Below, piece by piece: positions 10,453-20,810 of a stretch of 64,000 bases of DNA (position 1 is the stretch's first letter; the number at the start of each line of letters is the position of its first letter). A program made the position numbers and the translations under genes. This stretch comes from Branchinecta lynchi (Eukaryota > Arthropoda > Branchiopoda > Anostraca > Branchinectidae). Under the pieces are notes generated by a model. That model saw only the letters and a program-made list of their open reading frames with translations, had not been told where the DNA came from and searched no databases. The stretch is from positions 9,734,001-9,798,000 of the forward strand of contig JAKZAP010000014.1 of assembly GCA_023053575.1 (NCBI GenBank), in the 5' to 3' direction.

Positions 10453-12334
10453 CCCCCCCCCCCCCTACGTTTTGGGCATTCTGTCGAATTTTCATTCGGT
10501 CAAAACGATGCCTGTTTTATAAAATCTTGTGTACCCACATTTCCAAGTTAGCGATTTAACGTGTTTATTGGTTCCCATTCTTTATCGAAATTGGTAATTA
10601 ATCTAACTTTGTTCAGTCCGAGTCGATTTCACCGCATTCGGTACGTCCCTACCTAAATTCGGTGATTTAATGTATGTATTTGGTCACATTCATTAGCGAA
10701 TTCGGTTGTTTACCGGACTTTTCTTCTATCTTGCTTTTATTCTATTGTTCTATTGCATTTGGTCAGTCCACTTCATAATTCGGTCATTAATCAGATTAAT
10801 TTGGCTCTGATTAATGACCGAATTCGACAATTCATCCAACTTTTAACGTATTTATTTGGTCACATTCGCTAGCGAATTCAGTTGTTCACCGGACTTTTCT
10901 CAAGTCCGTATTCTCAAGTCCGTATCTGTTCTATCGCATTCGGTCAGTCCACTTCATAATTCGGTCATTAATCAGATTTTGGTTCTGATTCGTGACCGAA
11001 TTCGAGAATTCATCCATCTTTTGTTCAGTCCGATACGATTTCACCGCATTCGGTACGTCCCTACGTAAATTCGGTGATTTAACGTATTTATTTGGTCATA
11101 TTCGTTAGCGAATTCGGATGTTCACCGGACTTTTCTCAAGCCGTATCTGTTCTATCGCATTCGGTCAGTCCACTTCGTAATTCGATCATTAATCTGATTC
11201 ATTTGGTTCTAATTTGTAACCGAATTCGACTATTCATCCAACTTTTGTTCAGTCCAATTCGATTTCACCGCATTCGGTACGTCCCTACGTAAATTCGGTG
11301 ATTCAACGTATTTATTTGTCTCATTCGTTAGCGAATTCGGTTGTTCACCGGACTTTTCTCAAGTCCTCATCTGTTCTATCGCATTCGGTCAATCTATTTC
11401 ATAATTCGGTGATTAATCACATTCATTTGGTTCTGATTCGTTAACGAATTCAGTAATTCACCTGATTTTTGTTTGGTCCGCATCTGTTACCATACTTACC
11501 ACATTCGGTTGTTTTAGGTGGTTCTCCCAAGAGTTTTATTCCATTCCCAAATTTGGTCGTTATACCACTCCCGATCTGCTCCTTATTTTTTTAGTTAATT
11601 TTTCGGTAGTACGAATACATTATTTGGTTCACATCAGTTACTGTGCTTGGTAATTCAAGTGGCATTTATTTAGCTCTTGTTCTTTACCGTTTAACGGTAG
11701 CTTTAACTGGTTTCCATTCATTACTTAACTTATACTTCTAGTGATTCCAGAACTTCAGGAATAAGCACGTCTCCTGACGTGAAAACTAGCCTATTTTTGT
11801 TTGCTGTCAATTCAGAATAAATGTACTTTACATCTATTTAACCCTGGATGGACCCTCTTTTCGCCAGGCAGCTCTGTGGTTTAATAGGTAGCCTTGGGAT
11901 TGCAAAAAGACAATTTAATCATGTTTTCAAAAATTTCGCCTGCGGCGCATTTAGAAGTCTTCACTATTTAGAAGAAGGGTACGTCATTTAGTTGGCGTTT
12001 GAGGCTTGGAATTTCGAGGTGCTTGGACCACGTTAAAAGCTAGAACTTGCCAGAAAAAAAAGGTGGATTCAAAAAATTTTTCCTGCGGCGCTTTAATTTT
12101 TCCTGGGTACAGCCGTTCACGACGTTGTCGCTTGGCAGCAACTGCGACGGCGTATTTTCTCTTTAGACTTGATTTTGGACATACTATGCAACTTTTTACA
12201 TTATAGCTTCTTGAAGGCAACTCGCTCTGTTTTAGAAAAAAATTGTAAATTCGCAATATCAGGTACCGATTCAGTCAATTTTGACCAGGTTCGCCCCCCC
12301 CCCCCCCAATGAAGAAAGGCTCGGGACGCCCCTG
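10453..12334 (+). mobile_element. hAT-like element group 3, copy nested in family B
   Basis: Its body matches the element at 60849-62318: 'tacgttttgggcattc', the TTCGGTCATTAATCAGATT units, 'ataagcacgtctcctgacgtg', 'cgcctgcggcgcattt', and the right end CGGGACGCCCCTG. The left terminal repeat has been lost; the copy begins directly with a C run. No target duplication can be seen for that reason. No transposase frame is present. Confidence 0.7.
10605..11470 (+). repeat. Tandem repeat, unit about 240 bp, inside the hAT-like element
   Basis: Successive units repeat 'ttcagtccgattcgatttcac', 'gcattcggtacgtccctac', 'aattcggtgattta', 'ttcaccggacttttctcaag', 'tcggtcagtccacttcataa' and 'ttggttctgattcgtgaccg'. 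Three full and one partial unit are visible. The related element at 60849 has fewer units. Confidence 0.75.
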
Positions 12335-13839
12335 CTCTACATTCCAAGTTTCATTAAAATCGCTACCCTTATTTGGCCCCTATGCGATCCAAAACGTTTC
12401 CGGTAATCCCCTTCCAGCTCCCACCACTGTGGCTGAATACGAATCGGAAACATAAATGTCGCATCTCTGACATCTCTTAATAAGGTTAGACTGGAATCGG
12501 AGCGTAGCCTATCCGCAAATTTCCGGTTCCCACTTCACCCCCCTCCCCTACCGTAACCAGATCCGACCCAGCCACCAAATAACAAATCAAGTCCGCATTA
12601 ACTCAGAGCTGTCCAACTTGCAGCCCATTCTGTACCGCACCCCCCTCGTCCAACTCTCTTAAACGTGCCCGCATGTGGTTCGGACGCGAGTTTTGCTTGT
12701 CTAGGTTATCAGTTCTTATCATCTTATCACCCATAAAGTTTCACTCGAATCGGACCACCCGTTCGCAACTTACGGAAGTCAGTGATTTCGGGATTCCCCT
12801 TCCCTCAACTCCCCAAAGATGGTCGGATCCAGGAAAACAAGTTTTCCTAGGGCATTAATAGGACTGCAGAGTTTCATCGTTCTTAGAATAGCGGCAACCA
12901 TCCTAACTGCCGATCACCGGAATTCCGGGAAACACCCTCCAACTCCCCCCACAGAGCCCCGATACGATCTGGTTCTGTCAATTACGTATCTAGGGCTAAC
13001 GCTTGTTCTTCTCACCAACTTCCATCCCAGTCCCTCAACTCTAAGCGTTTCACGAGATTTCCGATCCCCCCTTTAACCTCCCCCACAAATATCTGGTTTG
13101 ACCAGGACTTGACATGGAACATCTGAGACGATAGCTCTTTCCACTTGCCAAGTTTCATTCAATTCCGATCACCCTTTCAAAAGTTAGCATGCCACCAGAT
13201 TCCGGGCTCCCCTTCCCTCCACTCCTCCCACGGTGGTTGGTTCCAGGAAATGACTATTATCAAGTCAATCTGTTCGGGCCCCTGACATGCCTTCCAACTT
13301 TCATCGTCCTAGCACATCCGGAATTACCGCACTAGCAGGATCAATGAAATTCCGACCCCCCACAGTGCACGAACCTGGTCCGGTTATGTCAAAGATGTGT
13401 CTAGGACTTGTTCTTCCCACCAAGTTCCATCCCGATCCCTCCGCTCTAAGCGTTTCCCAAGATTTCCCGTTCCTCCCCTCCAGCTCCTCCCAAAGCTACC
13501 GGATCCGGTTCGAATTTAAATTGGGTCATCTGAGACACGGGTTCCTTCCAAGTATCAAGTTTCAAAAGATCCGATCACCCGTTCAAAAGTATAAATACCT
13601 CTAGAGTCCGGATTCCCATTCCCTGCACTCCCCCCACGATGCTCGGATCGGGGAAGTGATTATTTCCAATTTAATCTTTTGGGGTCCCTGATATGCCTGC
13701 CAAGTTTCATCGTCCTAGCTTATGTGGAAGTGCCCGAACAAGCAAAACCTGGACCGACCGACGGACGGACAGAAATTGCGATCGCTATACGAAGGGCAAG
13801 TGACATAAAAACTGATGACACGTTCCTTGATCGGCTGGC

Positions 13840-14060
13840 TATAGCTCAGTGTTGAAAAAAAAAGAGAACATCGGAAGAAGGAATTTTAAAAATATATTTA
13901 CTTTGCAGCCAGTTATCCTCTTCAATTGTGGACACTGTGACGGATGAAAACTTGCAATATAATATTATAGAACATATTTAGTTCTATGAAGCTGTTAGAA
14001 GATTTTCAGAATTATAGTAATATAGATGCTGTACTAACAATTGCAAATTCTAGGTGACAA
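13840..14060. repeat. Segmental duplication, left part (partner 35517-35730)
   Basis: Shared order: 'ggctat', 'gttgaaaaaaaa', 'gactttgcagccagtt', 'gacatcgtgac', 'aaaacttg', 'ttataaagct', 'cttttcag'. The partner lies upstream of exon B1 in the same orientation as this copy lies upstream of exon A1. Confidence 0.6.
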
Positions 14061-14125
14061 CGAACTTTCGTACCCTCAGATGTATTGGAAGTCGGTTCCG
14101 GCAAAAAACAAGAGCTACGAGCTCA

Positions 14126-16687
14126 TATGGCACTTGTTACGAGTAGGTGGTTCAAGAAAGTAGAAGAGAATCCAATCGGACCTACAATTAGGATATCTAG
14201 TTTCACTCACGCCTGAAAATTTCCGACATCACCTCCAGCCATCGCCAACCTTCCAAGGTTCAACCAAAGAAATCCACTCGCTATGTCCCTAGACGCGTCC
14301 CAGATTTCCGGTACCCCCTTCCAACTCCCCATATACCGCGGCTGAATCTGGCCCGGACTCCTAACTGGATGTTCTTAATCATTTTCTCTTACTACCTATC
14401 TTTCACTCGAATCTGAGCATTTTTGGGTGAGCTTCCGGTAAATCTTCCCTTATGTAAGACATATGATCTCTGTACCTTCCAAGTTTCATTCAAATCCCTC
14501 CACTTGTTTGGCCTTTATGTGAGAAACAAAATTTCCGGGACTCCCCTTCCATCTCCGTCCACCGTGGCTGAATACGACTCGGAAGAGCAGAGCCTATCTG
14601 CAAATATCTGAATCCCGGTTTCCCTCCCCCCCCCCCCCCCACCTTGGCCGGGTCCTGTCCGGACACCAAACACCAAATCGAGGTTGCATAAACTCGACAC
14701 TGTCCAACTTGCATCCTACTTTGTCCATTCGTTTGGTTTTTATGAATGTCAAAAAACTTTTCGCAACCTCCATGATGGTCGAATCCGGGAAAAACGAATC
14801 TCAAGTCAGTCTGTTCGGGTCCCTGATACGTCTTCCAAGTTTTATCGTCCTAGAACATCAGGAAGTTCTTAACTTGCGTGATCGCCAGAATGAAGCCCCC
14901 CCCCCCCCAACTCCCCCACGGTGTCCGAATCCGGTCCGGTTATTTCAACGATGTATCTAGGACTTACGCTTGTTCTTCCAATCATGCATCATCCCGATCC
15001 CTCCAATCTAAGCGTTTCCTAAGAGTTCCGGTTCACACAAAGGTCACCGGATCCGATCCGGATTTGAACAGGGTCGTCTGGGACTCGGCCTCTTTCCAAA
15101 CATCAAGTTTCATTAATATCCGATCACCCGTTGGAAAGTTATAAATACCTCAAGATTCCGGATTCCCCATGCCTCCACTCCTCCCACGATGGTCGGATGG
15201 AGGAAACGACTATTCTCAAGCCCATCTGTTCGGGTCCCTGACAGGCCTACCAAGTTTCATCGTCCTAGCACATCAGGAAGTACTGAGCTCACGCGATCAC
15301 TAGAAATCCGGATTCCCCCCCCCCTAACTCCCCCATACGGCCCGAATTCCGTACTATTGTGTCAATGACGTATCTAGTACTTGAGCTTGTTCTTCCCACC
15401 AAGTTTAATCCCGATCCCTCCACTCCATGCGTTTCCAAAGATTTGCGATTCCCACGCCAACTCATCCCAATGTTACCAGATCCGGTCCGGATTTAAAAGG
15501 GGATATCTCAGGCACGAGGTCTCTCTAAACATCAAGTTCAAACATCAAACATCAAGCTTGCTACTAGATTCCGGAGTCCCCATCCCTACACCCCCCCACG
15601 ATGGTCGGATCGGCGAGTCGACATTCTCAAGTCAATCTGTTCTGGGACCTGACAAGCCTGCCAAGTATCGTCCTAGTACATCAGGAAGTAACGAACTCGT
15701 GGGATCAGTAGAGACTCGCCCCCCCCCCACTCCCCCACAGTGACCGGTTCCTTTCCAGTTATGTCATTCAAGTATCTAGGACTTGTACTTGTTCTTCCCA
15801 CCATGTTTTATCCCGAACCCTCCACTCTAAGCGTTTCCCAAGATATCCGGTCCCCCCCCCCCCCTCGGACTTCCCCCAGTATTACCGGACCCGGTCGGGG
15901 TTTAAAACAGGGTGTTTGACACACGAGGTCCTTATATATATCAAGTTTCATTAAGATCCGATCACCCGTTCGCAAGTTAGAAATACCTCACTTTCCGGAT
16001 TTCTTCTCCACCCCCCCCCCCCCCCCAGAGGGTCGGATCGGGGAAACGACCATTTTCAAGTCAACCTGTTTGGGTCCCTTACATGCCAGACAAGTTTCAT
16101 TGTCCTACCACATCAGGAAGTACCAAACTCACGGGATCACTAGAAATTCAGACCCCCCCCCCCGAACTCCCCCACACTGAATGGATTCGCAACTCCCCCA
16201 CACTGAATGGATTCAGTCTCTCCAGTCACGCATCTAGGGCTTGTGCTTGTTCTTTCCAACAAGTTTCATCCCGATCTCTCCATTATAAACGTTTCCCAAG
16301 ATTTTCGGTTTTCCCCTCCGTCTCCCCCCAATGTCACCGGATCCGGTCTGGATTTAAAATGGGGCGTCTGAAACACGACTTCCTTCCATGTATCAAGTTT
16401 CATTAAGATCTGATCACCCGTTCGTTTGTTAAAAATAGCTCATTTTTCCTAATTTTTCTGGATTCCCTCTCCCTCCGCTCCCCCCCCCCCTCGAGATGGT
16501 CAGATCGGGGAAGCGACTATTTCTAATTTAATCTCATCCGGTCCCTGATATACCTGCCAAGTTTCATCGTCCTAGCTTATCTGGAAGTGCCCTAACTAGC
16601 AAAAGCTGGACAGACACACCGACAGACCGACGGACTGACAGAAATTCCGATCGCTATATGGCACTTGGCGGAAGGGCAAGTGCCATA
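14126..16687 (+). repeat. Family B repeat, copy 2 (most complete)
   Basis: Begins TATGGCACTTG at 14126 and ends with the stem-loop TATGGCACTTG..CAAGTGCCATA at 16657-16687. Inside are four to five units with 'tccctgatatgcctgcc', CAAGTTTCATCGTCCTAG, 'aactccccc', 'atccggtccgg' and C runs. Just before the stem-loop is a GACAGACCGACGGACTGACA block. The element interrupts the segmental duplication whose partner is 35517-36240, so it arrived after that duplication. Confidence 0.8.
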
Positions 16688-17159
16688 AAAACCGGTCATA
16701 AGTACGAGCTGGTAAATCTTTTCGGAGCAAAAATACAGTTTTTAATGAAAAGTCGCGGTTAAAAATAGAGTTTCTAATAAGGTTTTATAATTTCCTATAT
16801 ATTTGCATTCGTTTTTTTGCCCCCGGGGATGGTACCGGGGGCGGGAAGGGTTTGACCGAGGGGGATCGCCGGGTTTTTGCCTAGATCCATACAAAAGAGA
16901 TAGAAGGTACATCAACTAACTAATCTCTAACAAACGAGTGTTACTTGCAAGTCCCTCTCCGTGATAAACATAGAAACGACAACGGAAACAAATAATATGC
17001 GCACCGCAACTAGCAAAAGTTGCAAACCCCATCGCGGAAGGTGACCTTTACTTGTCTCGTCCCTCTCTTCTCGCAGTTCATATCCGTTTTTTGTTTTGTT
17101 TTGAATGTGTACCATTATACCTCAAGAAGTCCAATTTGTAAAAAAAAAGAAACTAGATG

Positions 17160-17580
17160 AAAATGATATATTGATGACATAAAAATCATTTTTTCGCAAC
17201 CCTCTTACAATCATCACTTAGAAAGGAGCACGGTTTAAGGCGGTCCAATTTGGTTAGCAGTGAGGTAATTTTTAAAGTCCAGCAGGCCCACACAATTTCG
17301 TATCTAAGTAAGTATTTTATTTTTACCCGCCGTTTTGGAAAGCGGAGTATAATTATAATGAAAGAAAGGAAAAATACAAAAATACAAATCTGAGTCTCAG
17401 TCCCATGTGCAGAAACGAATGATAAACTCAACTGAAATGTCTAATAGAAACGGCTAAACAGTACATGGCAGCACTTCCGGACCCATGGGAAAATATTACT
17501 AATTTGTTTATATAGTTTTTTGTGTGTTTATTACTCGAAGGAGATTTTTGGCTACGGCCTACGGCTCCATGGAGGTCGCA
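17160..17580. repeat. Segmental duplication, right part (partner 35880-36240)
   Basis: Shared: 'acttagaaaggagca', 'cagca/gtgag', 'tttttaaagt', 'atggcagcacttccggacccatggg' against 'atggcaacactttcggactcgtggg', and 'ttattactcgaaggagat'. A LINE family 3 end at about 17308-17460 interrupts this copy only. Confidence 0.65.
17308..17460 (-). mobile_element. LINE family 3, 3' end, inside the duplicated segment
   Basis: Plus-strand text 'taagtaagtattttatttttacccgccgttttggaaagcgga' matches the tails at 9090, 19230 and 47452. It is absent from the partner segment near 36040-36130, which shows it is an insertion. Confidence 0.65.
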
Positions 17581-17827
17581 CATCTAGATCTAGTATAACC
17601 TCGACCTTTAACTGACGCCTGCCATTCCAGAGTAAAGTTGCAGCACTGACTTTCGCTGTTCTGGCCTTGTCGATGCGTTTGCGTGGCACTGGTTTTGCTT
17701 TCGCAGTTTTAACCATCTGGGTTTTTTTTTCGAGGTTTTGACCGAATCTTGCTGCGTGGCCTGCGTATCGAAACAGGTTTTCGATTTTTTTTAGTGCTCC
17801 TGTTTTTGCTTGTCGCTGTTTGTACAT
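17552..17827 (-). CDS. Minus-strand open frame with poly(A) signal, unrecognised
   Basis: A 91-codon frame rich in Lys and Arg ends in TAG at 17552, and on that strand AATAAA occurs about 25 bases downstream. It overlaps the edge of the segmental duplication, and the partner near 36200-36300 does not preserve the frame, which argues against a selected gene. No function assigned. Confidence 0.15.
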   Translation of the reverse strand: MYKQRQAKTGALKKIENLFRYAGHAARFGQNLEKKTQMVKTAKAKPVPRKRIDKARTAKVSAATLLWNGRRQLKVEVILDLDVRPPWSRRP

Positions 17828-17829
17828 GG

Positions 17830-18433
17830 CAAACCGAACACTGCTTCATGACTTCATATTTGCATTACAATCTTGATTGCCGGCCCGATAGATGACCCTT
17901 ATTGCGTCAGATGTCAAAGAGGATTTACAGCCAGGCTTCCCAGATTTCCAGGGTTTCCACATAGTCAAGTCAACCCCTTCTAGAGTTTCCTGATAATGCT
18001 GACAGATAATTTTGCTATTTTTCAGCATTTCCTATACGTCCTCCATCCCGTAGCTTTCTTGCATCCAAATCACAACTGTCAATCAACCTCCCTTTTTTTG
18101 CTGCATTTGCATTTTGTTTGTGTATATTGAACGGGTTACCTTCCAGATATCCCGAATCTGAGGTGTCCAATACCAGGACGTCAAGACGTGTTTGACCTGG
18201 CTTCCAGAGTCCTTGCCTTTCGAATTCTCCTGTGTAGCGTCATAATGGCGTTATGGCCTTGATTGCTGCCCCGGTAGATGACGCAGCGACGTCATAATTG
18301 CGTTTATGTCGTCGCTCTCCACGGTAGGTGACTCCTAATTCGACGAACGAGACAGTATAAAATTGGAAGTCGCGGGGATTAAAATGGGTGAAAGACATTA
18401 TTCAAGAAAGCGACAATTTAACATAATCAGTAC
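17830..18433. other. No gene seen; repeated GACGTCATAA phrases
   Basis: Around 18235-18350 the phrases 'gcgtcataatggcgttatgg', 'gacgtcataattgcgtttatg' and 'cggtagatgac/ggtaggtgac' repeat, as does 'gccggcccgatagatgac' at 17880. Probably an unclassified repeat. Confidence 0.4.
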
Positions 18434-18441
18434 CGCATAAG

Positions 18442-18610
18442 CAAGGCCGTATCCAGGGGGGGGGGGGGTCGAACCCCCACTCCCCCCGAAACATACACAA
18501 ATAATGATTTGTATAGGCTTTTCCCTCTGATCTATGTGTTTTTTGTACTTTTTTGTCCGACCATTAGGCAACCCCCCCCCCTCCGAAATAAATTCCTGGA
18601 TAAGGGCCTG
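18442..18610 (+). mobile_element. hAT-like MITE group 2, copy 1
   Basis: Starts CAAGGCCGTATCCAGG, ends CCTGGATAAGGGCCTG, and is flanked by perfect 8-bp copies of CGCATAAG (18434-18441 and 18611-18618). G and C runs sit directly inside both ends. The interior 'cataggcttttccctctgatctatg'-type text is shared with the copy at 19649. Confidence 0.92.
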
Positions 18611-19229
18611 CGCATAAGCCCCAAAAATGCATGTTATGCTGAGACTCAAGGCTCTACAATCGTTTGTGAGAATTAGTGTTTACACACACGGTTTTGTGCT
18701 TGCGGGTATTGGATGGCATGGACAAATTCGGTAATATGCATAATTTGGTATTAGTATTCAAGGAAATGTTAAATTAAAAACCACTTTTTTTTTTTTAGTT
18801 ATGAAAGAAGTGAAAGATTATAAGTGAAAGCAATATTAAGTTTCGAAAATTCAGATTTAGATAGAAAGGGATTATTTGAAGATTTTTAAGTAGGGAAGAG
18901 AAAGTGGACTGTGAGCAGTGAAAGTGGTTGAAAAGTATAACATAAATAACCGAAAAGATGCTCCGGAGTTCATTACCTATTTGCATCGGAAGAGCCGTCT
19001 CATGTTCTGGCGAATATGTGTTTGTGACTTACTATGGCCGTCCAGTTTTTCTGTATTTAAACTTACTTAATTACTTACTATGAATGATAAATGGAACCAA
19101 ACAGTAGCTTCTTTTCTGTAAAATTTGAACACCAGCCAATATTACGAACCATGGCAGAAACAGCTTCAACCCTCTACAGCAATTCTTCCGCATTCCTCGT
19201 CAGCTCGATGATTGTTTTGTAGGTCTGGT

Positions 19230-19430
19230 AGTAAGTAAGTAAGTAAGTAATTAGTTTCTGACCCGCCGTTTTCAAAAGCGGACTATGTAAAATAAAAGAA
19301 AGAAATTAAATGGAACACAGCAAAAATAGATACAATATACAATTTTTCAATCTTCGGCCAGAAAGAGTATGGAATGTCGTGCGTTAGCTGGGCTCAGTTG
19401 TCCATGATTTTTTATTTTGTTTGGTAGGAT
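19230..19430 (-). mobile_element. LINE family 3, 3' end
   Basis: A (TAAG)n tail at 19230-19250 (plus strand) precedes text that on the minus strand encodes a short C-terminus around MDN, AQ.., HD and a terminal stop. The copy at 47452-47680 encodes the same end (MDNRAQPAHDVV..). The 19.2 kb copy has an in-frame stop after MDN, so it is decayed. Confidence 0.65.
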
Positions 19431-19648
19431 TCACTGAAACTAAAAGACACGTCTTTTTTCTTCATAGGATAATGGATGAATGAATTTATTAAATGATTTA
19501 GCCTTACAGCATTCACAACTAACAAACAAAGGAACTACGTCAGTAGAAATGTTTAAACAACCTTTTTTATTAAAAGAAACCTTTTGAGAGCTGGACCTCA
19601 CTGAGAGTATTCACCCATTCTGGAAGCATGTAACCGCATGCCACCGGT

Positions 19649-19822
19649 CAAGGCCGTATCCAGGGGGGGTTAGGGGGTTTAACCCCCCCCCCCCCCAAAC
19701 ATACAAAAATAATTATGTGTATAGGCTTTTCCCTCTGATCTATGTCTTTTTTGTACTTTTTTGTCTGACCCGCAGGCAAACCCCCCCCCCCCCCCCGAAA
19801 TAAATTTCTGGATACCGGCCTG
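19649..19822 (+). mobile_element. hAT-like MITE group 2, copy 2
   Basis: CAAGGCCGTATCCAGG start and CTGGATACCGGCCTG end, with flanks CCACCGGT (19641-19648) and CCACAGGC (19823-19830), a target duplication with two mismatches. Length and interior match the copy at 18442. Confidence 0.88.
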
Positions 19823-20225
19823 CCACAGGCCATGACAATGAATGGAAATGTTGTTGAATGGAATATTTTCTTGGTAATTGAGTGTGTTTTTCGAATGGGA
19901 TGGCTCAGACTATATACTGGGAGTTTGAAGAGTAGCCTAAGCATCGATTTGGTGTTGGGGCCTTAGAGTACCTCGCTCAAACTATCACAGACCTTAAAAC
20001 GCGATTGTAATGTTTTCGCACCAGCTTCCAGTTCAGGGTTCGTTCGATCGTGTGAATCTGAAATCACTGTTGTTGTTGTGATTAGTCAACTGCGTGATTA
20101 TTTGATAACTTCTTATCAAGTCTCAGGATATACTATCAAGACATTGCGGGAGAGTTTCCGTGCGCGGCATTCGCTGGGAGAGAAGAAATTTCCGGAGTCA
20201 TTTCAGTATTAATCTATCAGAGAAG

Positions 20226-20598
20226 ATGACCCGGCCAAAAAGTGTCCTAGTCAGTAACAAAATGTTTGTACTAATATATGTTTCGATGGCCTTTGTGCAA
20301 TGTCTTGGTTTACGTATGAATCCAACCACTGCCTCGGTTGTATTTGGCCTTCCAAACGGAGACCCAAACAGAACTTTGAAATTATTCGTATTAGGGCCCG
20401 AAAAGTACCCACATGAAAGCTATGGTAATGATTATAGTGTCATCACACTAAAACGGATGTCATCCACGGTTGTCTCTGCAGTTAAGACCTTGATGAAAAG
20501 TGACTGGAAGGATTGGTATGTTAATGTTACATTCAGTGATTCAGAATGCTCGTCAACCTTCGGGCCTTTGAGACTCATTGACGTGCACAAAGATATCG
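20226..20598 (+). CDS. Cassette A exon 1: signal peptide and start of ANF_receptor domain
   Basis: ATG at 20226 opens MTRPKSVLV; a second in-frame ATG at 20262 starts directly at a hydrophobic stretch MFVLIYVSMAFVQCLG typical of a signal peptide, so either start is possible, and an upstream in-frame ATG lies at about 20160. The rest aligns with exon B1: LKLFVLGPE against VTMLVLAPK, SSTVVSAVKT against VPSVVSAVRT, and DSECSSTFGPL against DTNCSSVTGPL. This is the N-terminal lobe of the ligand-binding region of receptor guanylate cyclases and natriuretic peptide receptors. NRT and NVT are possible N-glycosylation sites. The donor is ATCG|GTAAGG (phase 1), matching the phase-1 acceptor of exon A2 12.3 kb away. 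It acts outside the cell as part of a membrane receptor; the ligand is unknown. Confidence 0.72.
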
Positions 20599-20683
20599 GT
20601 AAGGATCTTCTTTTTCTCTGTTAGAATTCTTTAGGTTTTAGAGCACAGGTTTTAACTAGAAATGGTCTTTTCACGGCTTTTCC

Positions 20684-20810
20684 TTGGAGAGAAAGAATTT
20701 CCAGAGTCATTTCAGTTAATCCATCAGAGAAGATGACCCGCCAAAAATGTCCTTGTCAGTAACAACATTTTTGTACTAATATATGTTTTGATGGCGTTTG
20801 TGAAATGGTC
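20684..20810 (+). pseudogene. Decayed duplicate of the 5' part of exon A1
   Basis: The text from 'tggagagaaagaatttccagagtcatttcag' through 'gcgtttgtgaaatgg' repeats 20176-20305 with only a few changes. It includes the same AGAAGATGACCCG start context and the ATG of the signal-peptide stretch changed to 'acattt'. Two one-base deletions after the ATG break the frame. It stops before the conserved CSS..GPL block. It is a local duplication in the first intron of cassette A, not a working exon. Confidence 0.8.

Larger units (their letters stand above)
10155..13808 (+). repeat. Family B repeat, copy 1, with a nested hAT-like element
   Basis: Left end TATGGCACTTG followed by 'atacgagtaggtggttcg', as in the copy at 14126. 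Right part has CAAGTTTCATCGTCCTAG, (GACGGACGGACAGA) and CAAGTGACATA. The body is a series of imperfect units containing 'ggtccctgacatgcc', CAAGTTTCATCGTCCTAG, 'cgatccctccactctaagcg' and 'ggatccggtccgg'. The span 10453-12334 is a different element; the family B text resumes at 12335 with 'ttccaagtttcattaaaatc'. The right-end stem has lost its left arm. Confidence 0.75.

Noticed and set aside
10605..11470. Regularly spaced repeats considered as a CRISPR-like array
   Set aside because: Units are about 240 bp, fully alignable without unique spacers, and lie inside a transposon in animal DNA.
14490..14960. Proline- or glycine-rich frames around C/G runs
   Set aside because: They are translations of homopolymer runs and family B text on both strands.
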